Source: Bacillus sp. BHET2
GTDB taxonomy: Bacteria; Bacillota; Bacilli; Bacillales; Bacillaceae_B
Direction: 5' to 3'
DNA length: 58,499 nt
Assembly (NCBI RefSeq): GCF_005938125.1
Contig: NZ_VCQN01000010.1
Span: forward strand, 1-58,499
Below the pieces are notes generated by a model, which was given only the letters and a program-made list of their open reading frames with translations, made no database searches and was not told the DNA's origin. The translations under genes were made by a program, and so were the position numbers. How positions within the stretch are numbered: position 1 is the first letter of the stretch; each line of letters begins with the position of its first letter. This document shows positions 20,374 to 30,653 of the stretch, piece after piece.

Positions 20374-20457
20374 GTATCACAAAGGGAGTATAGTTCAAAT
20401 GAAACAGAAGAAAAGATGAGAAAAATAAAACTTTTCAAAAAATTTTACAATTTAAGA

Positions 20458-20483
20458 AGGAATATGTAAATAATTCGTTGAAT
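20458..20483 (+). promoter_or_regulatory. SigH promoter of spoVG
   Basis: AGGAATA at 20458, 12 bp, then GTTGAAT at 20477 matches the SigH consensus (AGGAWWT / RnnGAAT). An A/T-rich block lies directly upstream, as at the B. subtilis spoVG promoter, where AbrB acts. Confidence 0.8.
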
Positions 20484-20525
20484 ACATAGAGTAGATTTCA
20501 TCTAGGGAAAAAGGTGGTGAACAGA

Positions 20526-20819
20526 ATGGAAGTAACAGACGTAAGATTACGCCGAGTAAACACCGACGGTCGCATGAGAGCTATCGCATCTATTACGCTG
20601 GATAATGAATTTGTTGTTCATGACATTCGCGTTATTGATGGTAACAACGGCTTATTCGTAGCGATGCCAAGTAAGCGGACTCCTGATGGAGAATTCCGTG
20701 ACATTGCTCACCCAATTAATTCAGGGACTCGCGGCAAGATCCAAGATGCCGTTTTAGCTGAATATCATCGATTAGGTGAGTTAGAAGAAGTTGAGTTAGA
20801 AGAAGCTGGGGCTTCCTAA
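20526..20819 (+). CDS. spoVG: SpoVG RNA/DNA-binding regulator
   Basis: The 97-residue protein begins [20 protein letters not shown] and matches SpoVG throughout. In B. subtilis it affects asymmetric septation and cortex formation; homologues bind nucleic acid. AAGGTGGTGA at 20511 sets the start at ATG 20526. A SigH-type promoter lies upstream and a terminator follows. Length equals the B. subtilis protein. Confidence 0.97.
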   Translation: MEVTDVRLRRVNTDGRMRAIASITLDNEFVVHDIRVIDGNNGLFVAMPSKRTPDGEFRDIAHPINSGTRGKIQDAVLAEYHRLGELEEVELEEAGAS

Positions 20820-20835
20820 TAGAATCTGTCGCATC

Positions 20836-20866
20836 AAGAGCCTACTTTTGTAAGGCTCTTTTTTTT
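20836..20866 (+). terminator. spoVG terminator
   Basis: AAGAGCC and GGCTCTT with a partly paired 11-nt loop, followed by T8. Confidence 0.88.
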
Positions 20867-21048
20867 GTCTATAGAGCCCTTCAGTTCTTACGTTTTTTGT
20901 ATACCCCGAATTTGAGAGGGTTGAAACCTTACAATTACAATTATTTTGCAAGTTTAGTAAAAAATCTTCAAATAACAATGAAATCCTCATCAAAGTCAAT
21001 GTTTGGCATGATGGAGAGCACATTTTTAGGTTGGAAAACAACCTTATT

Positions 21049-21138
21049 GGGCCACTTTTGGACTTAATCGGGCCACTTTTACGATTTATTGGGCCATTTT
21101 CGGCATTTATCGGGCCACTTTTCCAATTTATTATGCCA
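21049..21138. repeat. Exact 21-bp period repeat (GGGCCA core)
   Basis: GGGCCA(CTTTT) starts at 21049, 21070, 21091 and 21112, with a degenerate ATGCCA at 21133. All spacings are exactly 21 bp. The intervening ~10 bp is AT-rich and variable except for a common ATTTATYGGGCCA block. It lies between the spoVG terminator and the 126-bp array. From 20867 to 21040 I see nothing else. Confidence 0.8.
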
Positions 21139-21202
21139 AAATGTGAACGACTATAATGATTATCGCTAAACTAGGAGAAGAGGCCTAGATAGAAATATGC
21201 TC

Positions 21203-21611
21203 CTCTGGCCTGACCGAGCCCCTTCCGCTTTTCTAATTGTCCAGCTCCGGCGGCTAGTCCCTCGAGGTCATAAGCTAAATTGACCAAAAAGGCAAAGAGC
21301 GCCTTTCCGGCCAATCAATCTTATGCTTGTCGGGCCTGAGCAAGCCGCCTCCGCTTTTCTACATGTCCAGCTCCAGGGGCTTGGGGCTCGAGGTCATAAG
21401 CCAAGTAACCCAAAAAGGCAAAGGACGCCTTTCCGGGTTACTCGTCTTATGCTTGTCGCCCCAGGGCGAGCCCCTTCCGCTTTTCTACATGTCCAGCTCC
21501 GGCGGCTAGTCCCTCGAGGTCATAAGCTAAATTGACCAAAAAGGCAAAGAGCGCCTTTCCGGCCAATTCATCTTATGCTTGTCGGGCCTGAGCAAGCCGC
21601 CTCCGCTTTTC
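21203..21611 (+). repeat. Structured 126-bp-period repeat, three units plus a partial
   Basis: GTCCAGCTCC cores start at 21239, 21365 and 21491, exactly 126 bp apart, preceded by a truncated 3' end. Units one and three are nearly identical. Unit two differs at many sites but in pairs: GGGGCT/AGCCCC replaces GGCGGCT/AGCCGCC, and GTAACCC/GGGTTAC replaces AATTGACC/GGCCAATT. The array ends at the glmU promoter candidate. No coding function is apparent; short frames through it are incidental. Confidence 0.9.
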
Positions 21612-21613
21612 GT

Positions 21614-21641
21614 TTGACAAATATATGTACTTTTATATGAA
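21614..21641 (+). promoter_or_regulatory. Candidate glmU promoter
   Basis: TTGACA at 21614, 16 bp, TATGAA. The -35 is perfect and abuts the end of the repeat array; the -10 is moderate. Confidence 0.5.
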
Positions 21642-21707
21642 TCCTTGAAATGATAACGTTTTTAGGATATATTCGATATGGATAAAAAGGTTATTGGAGG
21701 ACCAAAA

Positions 21708-23081
21708 ATGACAAATCGATATGCCGTTATATTAGCTGCCGGACAAGGTACGAGAATGAAGTCTAAGCTTTATAAAGTTCTTCATCCTGTGTGTGGCAAG
21801 CCGATGGTGGAACATGTGGTCGACCAAATTTCAACACTACATATAGAGAAGACTGTCACAATCATTGGTCATGGTGCTGAGCTTGTAAAGTCGCATTTAG
21901 ATGGTAAGAGTGATTTCGCTCTTCAGGCTGAGCAATTAGGTACAGCTCATGCTGTCATGCAGTCTGAAGATGTCCTTGGTGACATGGAAGGGACGACTTT
22001 AGTGGTATGTGGTGATACGCCACTCATTAAAGGAGAAACGATGGAAGCGTTGGTGAAGCATCATGAGGGCCAAGGTGCCAAAGCGACCATTTTGACGGGT
22101 CACACAGAATCTCCTGATGGATACGGACGAATCATTCGTAATCAAGAAGGATTAGTGGAACGCATTGTTGAGCATAAAGATGCATCTGAACATGAGCGAA
22201 GTGTGAAAGAAATCAACACTGGAACCTATTGTTTTGATAATAAAGCGTTATTTGAAACATTGAAGAAGGTTTCAAATGATAACGTACAAGGTGAGTACTA
22301 TTTACCGGATGTGATTGAGATTCTTCAATCGGAAGGTGAAATCGTCAGTGCTTACCAAACAAGTGACTTTGCTGAGACGTTGGGTGTGAACGACCGTGTC
22401 GCACTTTCTCAAGCAGAGATCACAATGAAAAAGCGCATCAATGAATACCATATGCGAAATGGTGTAACGATAAAAGATCCAAACAACACGTATATCGATG
22501 CGGATGTAATGATTGGAAGAGATACGGTGATCCTTCCAGGAACCGTTCTTAAGGGAAACACCGTTATCGGCGAAGATGCTATGATTGGACCACATTCTGA
22601 GGTGAAAGATTGTCAGATCGGAGACCGAACCGTATTGAAGCAGTCTGTTGCCCATGACAGCTCGATCGGATCGGATGTTCAGATTGGGCCATTTGCTCAC
22701 ATTCGTCCGGCTTCTACCATTGAAGATGAAGTGAAGATTGGTAACTTCGTTGAAATTAAGAAGGCTTCGTTTGGTAAAGCAAGTAAAGCATCCCACTTAA
22801 GCTACATTGGTGATGCTGAGGTTGGAAGTGACGTCAACATTGGATGTGGATCGATCACGGTGAACTATGATGGAAAGAATAAGCACCTGACAAAGATTGA
22901 AGATGGTGTATTTGTAGGCTGTAATTCAAATCTGGTCGCGCCTGTTAAAGTTGGAAAAGGTGCATACATTGCTGCTGGTTCTACGATTACTGAGGATGTT
23001 CCAGGAGAGTCTCTTTCGATTGCAAGAGCTCGCCAGGTAAATAAAGAAAACTATGTTCAAAATCTAAATCATAAGAAATAA
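21708..23081 (+). CDS. glmU: Bifunctional UDP-GlcNAc synthase GlmU
   Basis: The 457-residue enzyme (GcaD in B. subtilis) acetylates glucosamine-1-P and joins it to UTP to give UDP-GlcNAc for wall synthesis. The N-terminal uridylyltransferase has [19 protein letters not shown]; the C-terminal half is a left-handed beta helix of hexapeptide repeats (about 250-440) with the acetyltransferase active site. The start is ATG 21708 behind TTGGAGGA; an in-frame ATG at 21678 lacks a ribosome site. prs follows after 13 nt. Confidence 0.97.
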   Translation: MTNRYAVILAAGQGTRMKSKLYKVLHPVCGKPMVEHVVDQISTLHIEKTVTIIGHGAELVKSHLDGKSDFALQAEQLGTAHAVMQSEDVLGDMEGTTLVVCGDTPLIKGETMEALVKHHEGQGAKATILTGHTESPDGYGRIIRNQEGLVERIVEHKDASEHERSVKEINTGTYCFDNKALFETLKKVSNDNVQGEYYLPDVIEILQSEGEIVSAYQTSDFAETLGVNDRVALSQAEITMKKRINEYHMRNGVTIKDPNNTYIDADVMIGRDTVILPGTVLKGNTVIGEDAMIGPHSEVKDCQIGDRTVLKQSVAHDSSIGSDVQIGPFAHIRPASTIEDEVKIGNFVEIKKASFGKASKASHLSYIGDAEVGSDVNIGCGSITVNYDGKNKHLTKIEDGVFVGCNSNLVAPVKVGKGAYIAAGSTITEDVPGESLSIARARQVNKENYVQNLNHKK

Positions 23082-23094
23082 TTGGAGGTCCACA

Positions 23095-24054
23095 ATGCCA
23101 AACTCTTATATTAATTCCAAATTGAAAATCTTCTCTCTTAATTCAAACTACCATCTTGCCAAGGAAATCGCTGATGAGGTAGGAGTAGAATTAGGTAAAT
23201 CGTCTGTTAAACGCTTTAGTGATGGTGAAATCCAAATCAACATCGAGGAAAGTATTCGTGGTTGTGACGTTTTCGTCATTCAGTCTACTTGTCAGCCTGT
23301 AAATGAAAACCTTATGGAGCTTTTAATCATGGTAGATGCGTTAAAGCGTGCGTCTGCTAAAACAATTAACATTGTTATGCCTTATTACGGTTATGCCCGT
23401 CAGGACCGTAAAGCGAGAGCACGTGAGCCTATCACGGCTAAATTAGTGGCAAACCTGTTGGAAACAGCCGGTGCTACCCGCGTAATCACACTGGACCTGC
23501 ATGCTCCTCAAATTCAAGGTTTCTTTGATATCTTAATCGATCACCTGATGGGTGTTCCTATCTTAGCGGATTACTTTGAAGAAAGAGGATTCAATAACGA
23601 AGATCTTGTAATCGTATCCCCGGACCACGGAGGAGTGACAAGAGCCCGTAAGCTTGCGGAACGCCTGAAAGCACCTATCGCGATCATTGATAAGCGTCGT
23701 CCGAAACCAAACGTGGCAGAGGTTATGAATATCGTTGGTAATATTGATGGGAAGATTGCAATCTTGATCGATGATATCATCGATACTGCAGGTACGATTA
23801 CGCTTGCAGCCAATGCCTTGGTAGAAAACGGAGCGAAAGAAGTCTTTGCTTGCTGTACCCATCCGGTTCTTTCCGGTCCAGCAATCGAGCGCATCGAAAA
23901 CTCTAAGATTAAAGAACTGGTTGTAACGAACTCGATCCCATTAGGAGAAGAGAAAATGATCGGTAAAGTGAAGTCGCTATCTGTGGCCCCATTGATCAGT
24001 GAAGCGATCATCCGTGTCTATGAACAACAATCGGTCAGCACGCTTTTTGATTAA
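23095..24054 (+). CDS. prs: Ribose-phosphate pyrophosphokinase
   Basis: This 319-residue enzyme makes PRPP from ribose-5-P and ATP for purine, pyrimidine, His and Trp synthesis. Motifs: the ATP-binding flexible loop [17 protein letters not shown], the [12 protein letters not shown] block, and the PRPP loop [12 protein letters not shown]. It is co-transcribed with glmU. The pair is close to purR, whose effector is PRPP. A strong terminator follows. Confidence 0.97.
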   Translation: MPNSYINSKLKIFSLNSNYHLAKEIADEVGVELGKSSVKRFSDGEIQINIEESIRGCDVFVIQSTCQPVNENLMELLIMVDALKRASAKTINIVMPYYGYARQDRKARAREPITAKLVANLLETAGATRVITLDLHAPQIQGFFDILIDHLMGVPILADYFEERGFNNEDLVIVSPDHGGVTRARKLAERLKAPIAIIDKRRPKPNVAEVMNIVGNIDGKIAILIDDIIDTAGTITLAANALVENGAKEVFACCTHPVLSGPAIERIENSKIKELVVTNSIPLGEEKMIGKVKSLSVAPLISEAIIRVYEQQSVSTLFD

Positions 24055-24082
24055 GAATTAATATTTGTAGTTTGTGCATAAG

Positions 24083-24125
24083 AAGAAGAGCCTGTCCTTT
24101 TAAGTGAGGAGGGCTCTTCTTTTTG
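24083..24125 (+). terminator. glmU-prs terminator
   Basis: AGAAGAGCC pairs with GGCTCTTCT, with TCCT/AGGA inside, followed by TTTTT. Confidence 0.9.
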
Positions 24126-24290
24126 TGCTGTTTTCTTAATCTTTGTTGCTTTTCATTATCGAACGTAAATACCGTTCAAAGCTTTACTAAAACACCTCAC
24201 CTTATTCTGCCTTTCAAGTTGCCTCCTTGTGAAAACCCCATCTACCAACAATCCTAAAGCACGCTTCCCCTCATAAATTGCTTTTTGTAT

Positions 24291-24316
24291 GTTTATTTCA
24301 AATGCGAATAGGGTAA
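24291..24316 (+). promoter_or_regulatory. SigB promoter of ctc
   Basis: GTTTAT, 14 bp, GGGTAA fits the SigB consensus GTTTAA-N12-14-GGGTAT. ctc is the prototype SigB gene of B. subtilis. Between the prs terminator and this site (24126-24290) I see nothing. Confidence 0.8.
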
Positions 24317-24372
24317 TTACTATATATAGAACTTAACTAACATAAACGATTAGGGAAGGTGTTGGATTAGAC

Positions 24373-25026
24373 ATGGCAACAGAATTAAAAGCAAATACGA
24401 GGAAAGATTTTAAGCGATCTTCATTAACACAGCTGAGACACGAAGGGAATATTCCTGGAGTTGTGTACGGCTACAAAGCAGACAATACACCTATTATGGT
24501 AGATGCGATTACGTTTATCAAAACGATTCGTGAGGTTGGAAGAAACGGAATCATTTCATTAAACGTGGATGGCAATAAACAAAATGTTATTTTAAGTGAT
24601 TATCAGCAGGATCATCTGAAGGATGCTGTCACTCATGTTGATTTCCTTGCTGTGAATATGTCAGAGGAAATTGATGCAGATGTACGTATCGAGCTTGTCG
24701 GTGAAGCTGTAGGAGTGAAAGACGGAGGAGTCCTGCAACAGCCATTGCATGAGGTATCTGTAACAGCGAAACCGAATGATATTCCAGAATCAATTGACGT
24801 GGATATTGTGGATCTTCAAGTTGGAGATACGGTAACAATCAGTGATATCCGTGACAAATATAGCGTCACTCTAAATGAAGAGGACGATCGTACAATCGCT
24901 TCTATCCTTGCTCCAAGACAAGAAGAAGAGATTGAGAGCGGAGAAGAGCAGGAAGCTGGTACCCCTGAGAATGAAGAAGGAAGAGAATCAGAAGCCAGTG
25001 AAGAAAGTGAATCTACGAAAGAATAA
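24373..25026 (+). CDS. ctc: General stress protein Ctc (bL25, TL5 type)
   Basis: This 217-residue ribosomal protein bL25 family member binds 5S rRNA. The N-terminal L25 domain (about 1-92, RKDFKRSSLTQLRHEGNIPG) and the TL5 C-terminal beta domain (about 93-185, with the DVDIVDLQVGDTV motif) are clear, followed by a Glu/Ser-rich acidic tail. The SigB promoter explains stress induction. The tail is longer than in B. subtilis Ctc (about 204 residues). Confidence 0.95.
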   Translation: MATELKANTRKDFKRSSLTQLRHEGNIPGVVYGYKADNTPIMVDAITFIKTIREVGRNGIISLNVDGNKQNVILSDYQQDHLKDAVTHVDFLAVNMSEEIDADVRIELVGEAVGVKDGGVLQQPLHEVSVTAKPNDIPESIDVDIVDLQVGDTVTISDIRDKYSVTLNEEDDRTIASILAPRQEEEIESGEEQEAGTPENEEGRESEASEESESTKE

Positions 25027-25043
25027 AAAATCAATCTTTTTTG

Positions 25044-25071
25044 GCGTAACCTTTTGCAGGTTGCGCTTTTT
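25044..25071 (+). terminator. ctc terminator
   Basis: GCGTAACC pairs with GGTTGCGC (one G-T) around TTTTGCA, followed by five T. Confidence 0.8.
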
Positions 25072-25113
25072 ACGTTATTCTAGAGTTATAAGGTCAGAAG
25101 AGGTGTTAGAAGA

Positions 25114-25671
25114 ATGAAATTAATCGTTGGATTAGGGAACCCGGGATCGCAATATGAGAAAACACGACATAATATCGGGTTTGTTATTATAGATGCTTTA
25201 GCCGAGCGATTGGGTATTTCGTTGAACCAGTCTAAGTTTAAAGGGGTTTATGGCACATACCATTATAAGGGTGAAAAAGTTGTACTTCTAAAGCCACTTA
25301 CCTATATGAATTTGTCTGGTGAAAGCATTGTCCCGCTTATGAATTATTTCGACATTGAAGATGAGGATTTGCTTGTCATCTATGATGACCTTGACTTACC
25401 GGTGGGGAAATTACGATTGCGGCAAAAAGGGAGTGCAGGCGGGCACAATGGAATTAAATCAACCATTGCCCATTTAGGGTCTCAGCACTTTAACCGCCTT
25501 CGTGTTGGAATTGATCGCCCAACCAATGGGATGAGCGTTCCTGATTACGTTCTTGGAAGGTTTTCAAAAGAGGAACAGGGTGAGCTGGATAAAGCCATTT
25601 CAAACAGTGTAGAAGCATGCGAGTCATGGTTCGAAAAACCTTTTCTCGAAGTCATGAATAAATTTAACTAG
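25114..25671 (+). CDS. pth: Peptidyl-tRNA hydrolase
   Basis: The 185-residue Pth (SpoVC) hydrolyses peptidyl-tRNA released from stalled ribosomes. Motifs: [18 protein letters not shown] with the catalytic His of RHN, the [13 protein letters not shown] segment and [18 protein letters not shown] precedes the ATG. It lies between ctc and fin as in B. subtilis. Confidence 0.97.
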   Translation: MKLIVGLGNPGSQYEKTRHNIGFVIIDALAERLGISLNQSKFKGVYGTYHYKGEKVVLLKPLTYMNLSGESIVPLMNYFDIEDEDLLVIYDDLDLPVGKLRLRQKGSAGGHNGIKSTIAHLGSQHFNRLRVGIDRPTNGMSVPDYVLGRFSKEEQGELDKAISNSVEACESWFEKPFLEVMNKFN

Positions 25672-25742
25672 GCTTTTCATATACTAAATTTCCAAGAACA
25701 ATTCATACCTTTAATGAAAGTATTCATCATCCTAACAGATGT

Positions 25743-25773
25743 TGAATAGCTCCCTTCAAACAAGTTCATACTA
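25743..25773 (+). promoter_or_regulatory. SigG/SigF-type promoter of fin
   Basis: TGAATA at 25743, 18 bp, CATACTA at 25767 matches both SigG consensus elements exactly. Confidence 0.8.
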
Positions 25774-25802
25774 ATTGTATAAATGTGTATGGAGGGAAAG
25801 GT

Positions 25803-26033
25803 ATGACAATTCAATATCAGTGCCGACATTGTGGTACAAATGTAGGGACACTTTCAAATGTCACTGTTCATTCGGAACAGCTAGGGCTTCATATGCTGAC
25901 CGAGGAAGAGCGGTTACACATGGTCCATTACCAGGACAACGGAGATATACACGTCAAGACGATCTGTGAAGATTGTCAGGAGAGTCTGGAAAGGAACCCA
26001 GACTATCACCAATTAGATCATATCATTCAGTAA
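25803..26033 (+). CDS. fin: Anti-SigF factor Fin (YabK)
   Basis: The 76-residue forespore protein helps shut off SigF as SigG takes over. It has two Cys-x2-Cys pairs (QCRHCG at the N-terminus and CEDCQ near the C-terminus) for zinc. The start is ATG 25803, six nt after GGAGGG; the longer frames upstream have no ribosome site. The consensus SigG-type promoter fits its developmental role and links it functionally to csfB at 1.2 kb. A terminator follows. Confidence 0.92.
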   Translation: MTIQYQCRHCGTNVGTLSNVTVHSEQLGLHMLTEEERLHMVHYQDNGDIHVKTICEDCQESLERNPDYHQLDHIIQ

Positions 26034-26036
26034 GAA

Positions 26037-26065
26037 CGCTTTGGTTTGGAGCCAAAGCATTTTTC
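26037..26065 (+). terminator. fin terminator
   Basis: GCTTTGG and CCAAAGC around a 7-nt loop, then ATTTTTC. Confidence 0.85.
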
Positions 26066-26114
26066 TGTTTACAGTTGAGATATAAAGAAAGATCCATAGG
26101 GGAGGAGCGTACAC

Positions 26115-29100
26115 TTGAAAGGTATTTTAAAGCAGGTTCATCAAAGTGAAGAAATTCAGTCCATCATCACAGGCGTGGAGGAACAATTGTCGGAACAACT
26201 TGTCGCAGGTTTGTCAGGCTCATCCCGAACTGCCTACATTGCAGATGTCTACTTACAAACGAATAAATCTACCATAGTGGTTACCCATAATTTATTTCAA
26301 GCACAGAAAATCTACGACGATCTCATTCAGTTTCTATCCGAGGATGAAGTGTATTTATATTCTGCTAATGAGTTAATCGCGGCAGAGTTGAGTGTCGCGA
26401 GTCCTGAACTGAGAGCACAACGGATCGAAGTGTTGAATAAGCTTTCTCAGAATCACCAGGGGGTGTACATTGTACCCGTTGCAGGATTAAGAAAAATCCT
26501 TCCCCCAAAAGCGATGTGGGAAACGAATCAGATCCGTTTTCGATTAGGTGAAGATATCGATTTGGATGAGGTATTGAATCAATTGGTGCAGATGGGGTAT
26601 CAACGGACAGGCATGGTCAGCACGCCTGGCGAATTCAGCCTTCGCGGGGGAATCGTTGATGTCTTCCCTTTAACGTCACAGAATCCAGTAAGAATTGAAT
26701 TATTTGATACAGAAGTCGATTCGATCCGCCTCTTTTCTGTTGAGGACCAGCGCTCAATTGATAAAATGAATGAAGTGGAAATAGGCCCTGCCACAGAGGT
26801 CTTATTGAAGTATGAGAATATTGAAAGGCTCATACAACAAATTGAGACGGGACTATCCGCAAGCTTAAAGAAGATCAAGGCAGCAGCCGTAAAGGAGAAG
26901 ATAACCGAGTACATAGGACATGAAATCGATCAACTTCATAACGGTCAGGTTCCTGAGCAGATTTTCAAATATCTATCCCTGGCGTACGAGAGTCCTAGTA
27001 GTTTACTAGATTATTTGCCACATGACGGTGTTCTATTCTTTGATGATTTCAGTCGGGTACAAGAAATGAGTGAATCTCTTGAGAAAGAGGAGGCAGAGTG
27101 GTATACCTCATTGCTTCAAGATGGGCAGATTATTCATGACGTGCCCGTATCTCATATGTTTTCCAGACTAATTAGTGAGACGAAGTTGCCGAAGGTATAT
27201 TTTTCCTTGTTCCTGCGCCATATCCCAAATACGAGTCCGCAGAACATCTTTAATGTGTCTACAAAGCCCATGCAGAATTTCCATGGACAGATGAATGTCT
27301 TAAAGGCTGAATTGGACCGTTGGAAAAAAGGGAAGTATACGGTAGTCCTACTGGGACCGGATGAAGAACGGGTCAAAAAGCTTCAAAGGGTTCTCGATGA
27401 TTATCAAATCGAGATCGCTTTCGTAGAAGATGGAGATCAATTGTTACCTGGTACGATCCAGATGATCAACGGAAGCCTGACGAGCGGGTTTGAGCTCCCC
27501 TTACAGAAGCTTGCTGTTATTACAGAAGAGGAACTGTTCAATAAGAAAACACAAAAGAAGCCGAGAAGACAAAAGCTTTCGAACGCAGAGAGAATCAAAA
27601 GTTATTCTGAGCTGAAGGTCGGGGACCATGTGGTTCATGTGAATCACGGAATCGGTAAATTTCTTGGAATTGAAACACTCGAAATAAATGGAGTTCATAA
27701 AGACTATCTTCATGTGAAATATCAAGGAAATGACAAACTCTATGTACCTGTTGATCAAATTGAGCTTGTCCAAAAATATGTTGCCTCAGAAAACAAAGAT
27801 CCAAAGCTTTATAAGCTAGGCGGAAGCGAATGGAAAAAGGTGAAGTCGAAGGTACAATCTTCTGTGCAGGATATAGCGGATGATCTTATCAAGCTCTATG
27901 CTGAACGGGAAGCGGCTAAAGGGTATGCCTTTTCTCCTGATGGGGACATGCAAAGAGAATTCGAGATTGCGTTCCCGTATGAAGAGACAGATGATCAGCT
28001 CCGCTCTGTAAGTGAAATCAAGCACGATATGGAAAGAGAACGGCCGATGGATCGATTATTATGCGGAGACGTAGGTTATGGAAAGACCGAGGTAGCCATC
28101 CGAGCCGCCTTTAAAGCCATTGCAGATGGAAAGCAAGTCGCGATCCTTGTACCAACGACGATCCTTGCTCAACAGCACTACGAAACAATGAAAGAGCGTT
28201 TTCAGGACTTTCCAGTGGAAATAGGCTTGTTGAGCCGTTTCAGAACCAGAAAGCAGCAGCAGGAGACAACGAAAGGTCTTAAAAATGGAACGGTCGATAT
28301 CGTGGTGGGGACTCACCGTCTCCTTTCAAAAGATATTCAGTACAGTGATATTGGACTATTGATCATCGATGAAGAACAGCGATTCGGGGTTACCCATAAA
28401 GAGAAAATTAAGCAATTAAAAACGAATATCGATGTGTTGACACTAACAGCGACACCGATCCCCCGTACACTTCATATGTCAATGCTCGGGGTAAGGGACC
28501 TATCAGTTATTGAAACACCGCCTGAGAATCGGTTCCCAGTACAGACCTACGTGATGGAATACAACGGTGCTTTGATCAAAGAGGCGATTGAAAGGGAAAT
28601 GGCCCGAAACGGTCAAGTGTACTTCCTCTATAATCGAGTCGAGGATATTGAAAGAAAAGCGGATGAGATTTCCATGCTTGTACCAGACGCACGCATAGCC
28701 TACGCACACGGTCAAATGAGTGAAAACGAGCTTGAAGCCGTCATCTTAAGCTTCCTTGCAGGAGAATACGATGTATTGGTGACCACGACCATAATTGAAA
28801 CGGGAGTCGACATCCCTAACGTCAATACGTTAATTGTCTTTGATGCAGATCGAATGGGCTTATCCCAGTTATATCAATTAAGAGGTCGGGTAGGACGTTC
28901 GAACAGGGTAGCCTACGCCTATTTTACCTATCGGAAAGACAAGGTACTAACGGAAGTGGCAGAAAAACGATTACAGTCAATCAAAGAATTTACAGAGCTT
29001 GGATCAGGATTCAAAATTGCCATGCGTGACTTAACGATTCGAGGAGCAGGAAACCTCCTTGGAGCCCAGCAGCACGGATTCATTGATTCTGTTGGCTTCG

Positions 29101-29648
29101 ATTTGTACTCTCAGATGCTCAAGGAAGCAATTGAGGAACGAAAGGGAGACCTTCACAAGCAGCCTGAGTCGAGCTTTGAAGTCGATATTGAAGTGGATGC
29201 CTACATTCCCGATGATTATATTAAAGATGGTCATCAAAAGATCGAAATGTACAAACGATTCCGCTCCCTTTCTTCCCTTCCTGAAATCGAAGAGCTGGAA
29301 GAAGAGATCCTGGACCGATTCGGTGAATACCCGGAAGAAGTCGGCTATTTATTCTTAATATCGGAGCTGAAAATATACGCTAAAAATACAAAGCTTGAAT
29401 CCATCAAGCAAGATAAGAAAACCGTGAATATCTTTATGTCGCAAGAAGGAACGGCACAGATTGACGGATCGAAAGTATTTAATTTGTGCAACAAACATGG
29501 TAGGGCTGTCGGTCTCGGAATGGAAGGGTCCAAGCTGAAAATATCCATTAATACATCCCGGCTAGAAGCATCCAAATGGTTTAACATGGCGTATGACATC
29601 ATCAAGCATCTGGATGAAGCAATAAAGGTAGAAGAAAATGCGAAATAA
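26115..29648 (+). CDS. mfd: Transcription-repair coupling factor Mfd
   Basis: The 1177-residue translocase removes stalled RNA polymerase and recruits UvrA. Domains in order: UvrB-like N-terminus (to about 350), the RNAP-interacting domain with [18 protein letters not shown] (about 500-560), RecG-like helicase motifs with Walker [10 protein letters not shown] and IIDEEQRFG, the QLRGRVGRS motif, and the C-terminal TRCF domain. Length equals the B. subtilis protein. The start is TTG 26115 behind GGGGAGGAG. Confidence 0.97.
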   Translation: MKGILKQVHQSEEIQSIITGVEEQLSEQLVAGLSGSSRTAYIADVYLQTNKSTIVVTHNLFQAQKIYDDLIQFLSEDEVYLYSANELIAAELSVASPELRAQRIEVLNKLSQNHQGVYIVPVAGLRKILPPKAMWETNQIRFRLGEDIDLDEVLNQLVQMGYQRTGMVSTPGEFSLRGGIVDVFPLTSQNPVRIELFDTEVDSIRLFSVEDQRSIDKMNEVEIGPATEVLLKYENIERLIQQIETGLSASLKKIKAAAVKEKITEYIGHEIDQLHNGQVPEQIFKYLSLAYESPSSLLDYLPHDGVLFFDDFSRVQEMSESLEKEEAEWYTSLLQDGQIIHDVPVSHMFSRLISETKLPKVYFSLFLRHIPNTSPQNIFNVSTKPMQNFHGQMNVLKAELDRWKKGKYTVVLLGPDEERVKKLQRVLDDYQIEIAFVEDGDQLLPGTIQMINGSLTSGFELPLQKLAVITEEELFNKKTQKKPRRQKLSNAERIKSYSELKVGDHVVHVNHGIGKFLGIETLEINGVHKDYLHVKYQGNDKLYVPVDQIELVQKYVASENKDPKLYKLGGSEWKKVKSKVQSSVQDIADDLIKLYAEREAAKGYAFSPDGDMQREFEIAFPYEETDDQLRSVSEIKHDMERERPMDRLLCGDVGYGKTEVAIRAAFKAIADGKQVAILVPTTILAQQHYETMKERFQDFPVEIGLLSRFRTRKQQQETTKGLKNGTVDIVVGTHRLLSKDIQYSDIGLLIIDEEQRFGVTHKEKIKQLKTNIDVLTLTATPIPRTLHMSMLGVRDLSVIETPPENRFPVQTYVMEYNGALIKEAIEREMARNGQVYFLYNRVEDIERKADEISMLVPDARIAYAHGQMSENELEAVILSFLAGEYDVLVTTTIIETGVDIPNVNTLIVFDADRMGLSQLYQLRGRVGRSNRVAYAYFTYRKDKVLTEVAEKRLQSIKEFTELGSGFKIAMRDLTIRGAGNLLGAQQHGFIDSVGFDLYSQMLKEAIEERKGDLHKQPESSFEVDIEVDAYIPDDYIKDGHQKIEMYKRFRSLSSLPEIEELEEEILDRFGEYPEEVGYLFLISELKIYAKNTKLESIKQDKKTVNIFMSQEGTAQIDGSKVFNLCNKHGRAVGLGMEGSKLKISINTSRLEASKWFNMAYDIIKHLDEAIKVEENAK

Positions 29649-29832
29649 TGGAACCTTTTCCGGTAGATAATGTGGCATTTCTTCCCTTCGTTATAATAAT
29701 GTAACCAAAATGTAAACGCGTGAATTGTTTTACTTTACTATGATAAGGGTATTAGTATTTATGCAGCTGCCAACATTGGAAAAAGATACCTGCATTAGAA
29801 TTTTAGTGAAATTAAAGAAAAAAACTTGAATG

Positions 29833-29862
29833 TGTATAGAACTTCTAAGTTGTAAGATACTA
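29833..29862 (+). promoter_or_regulatory. SigG-type promoter of spoVT
   Basis: TGTATA, 17 bp, GATACTA. Each hexamer differs from the SigG consensus by one base. The rest of the mfd-spoVT gap shows nothing else. Confidence 0.65.
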
Positions 29863-29943
29863 AACTCAACAATGGTAAAGTATTCATTTATAGGTGGATA
29901 CATTGCCAAATAAAATCATCTGATGAAAGTGAGGCAACTATAG

Positions 29944-30480
29944 ATGAAAGCAACTGGTATTGTTCGTCGTATTGATGATTTAGGGCGTGTCGTAATTCCA
30001 AAAGAAATTCGTAGGACATTAAGGATTCGCGAGGGAGATCCCCTGGAAATCTTCGTTGATCGTGACGGAGAAGTCATCTTGAAGAAATACTCCCCAATAA
30101 GTGAACTTGGTGACTTTGCTAAGGAATACGGCGAAGCGTTATACGACAGTTTGGGAAGTGCTGTGTTAATTTGTGATCGAGATACAGTCATTGCAATCTC
30201 TGGCGCTTCAAAGAAAGAGTATTTGAATAAAAATGTGAGTGAGCTGGTTGAGAAAGTGATGGATGACCGCACGTCTCTTTTACACACTCAACAAGGACAA
30301 GCTGAGCTTGTCGATGGGCATGATGAGGAATTAGCTTCCTATACGATTGCTCCGATTGTTGCAAATGGTGACCCGATTGGTGCCGTTGCGATCTTCTCGA
30401 AGGAACGTACAGTAGGCGAAGTAGAACAAAAGGCAGTAGAAACGGCAGCTGGCTTTTTAGCAAGACAAATGGAGTCGTAA
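29944..30480 (+). CDS. spoVT: Stage V sporulation regulator SpoVT
   Basis: The 178-residue regulator of SigG-dependent genes has an AbrB-type N-terminal DNA-binding domain (residues 1-50, IVRRIDDLGRVVIPKEIRRT) and a C-terminal GAF-like domain (about 56-178, containing AVLICDRDTVIAISG). It is a paralogue of AbrB at 8.8 kb. GTGAGG precedes the ATG. The upstream SigG-type promoter fits its forespore role. Confidence 0.96.
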   Translation: MKATGIVRRIDDLGRVVIPKEIRRTLRIREGDPLEIFVDRDGEVILKKYSPISELGDFAKEYGEALYDSLGSAVLICDRDTVIAISGASKKEYLNKNVSELVEKVMDDRTSLLHTQQGQAELVDGHDEELASYTIAPIVANGDPIGAVAIFSKERTVGEVEQKAVETAAGFLARQMES

Positions 30481-30483
30481 CTT

Positions 30484-30518
30484 GAAGGAGTGGCATTCTA
30501 GCCGCTCTTCTTTTTTTT
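30484..30518 (+). terminator. spoVT terminator
   Basis: GAAGGAGTGGC pairs with GCCGCTCTTC, with one bulge, followed by eight T. Confidence 0.85.
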
Positions 30519-30653
30519 GCCTGTTAACGAGGCGTTTGGAGAAAACAGAGTGTTCTTTATGGTAAAATGGCCAGTACATAAATGATTTGTCTTTGTCAGC
30601 TGTGAGGCTTCAGGGACATAAAGAAAAGTGTTATAGAAAGGCAGGAAAACTGG

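Noticed and set aside
21323..21535. Short plus-strand frames of 60-70 codons running through the 126-bp repeats
   Set aside because: They arise from the repeat structure, have no ribosome site, and 126 is divisible by three, which lets stop-free frames persist between units.
22302..22796. Long minus-strand frames opposite glmU, prs (23571-24011), yabS (41599-42108) and pabB (52153-52539)
   Set aside because: All lie wholly within well-supported genes on the other strand and lack start signals.
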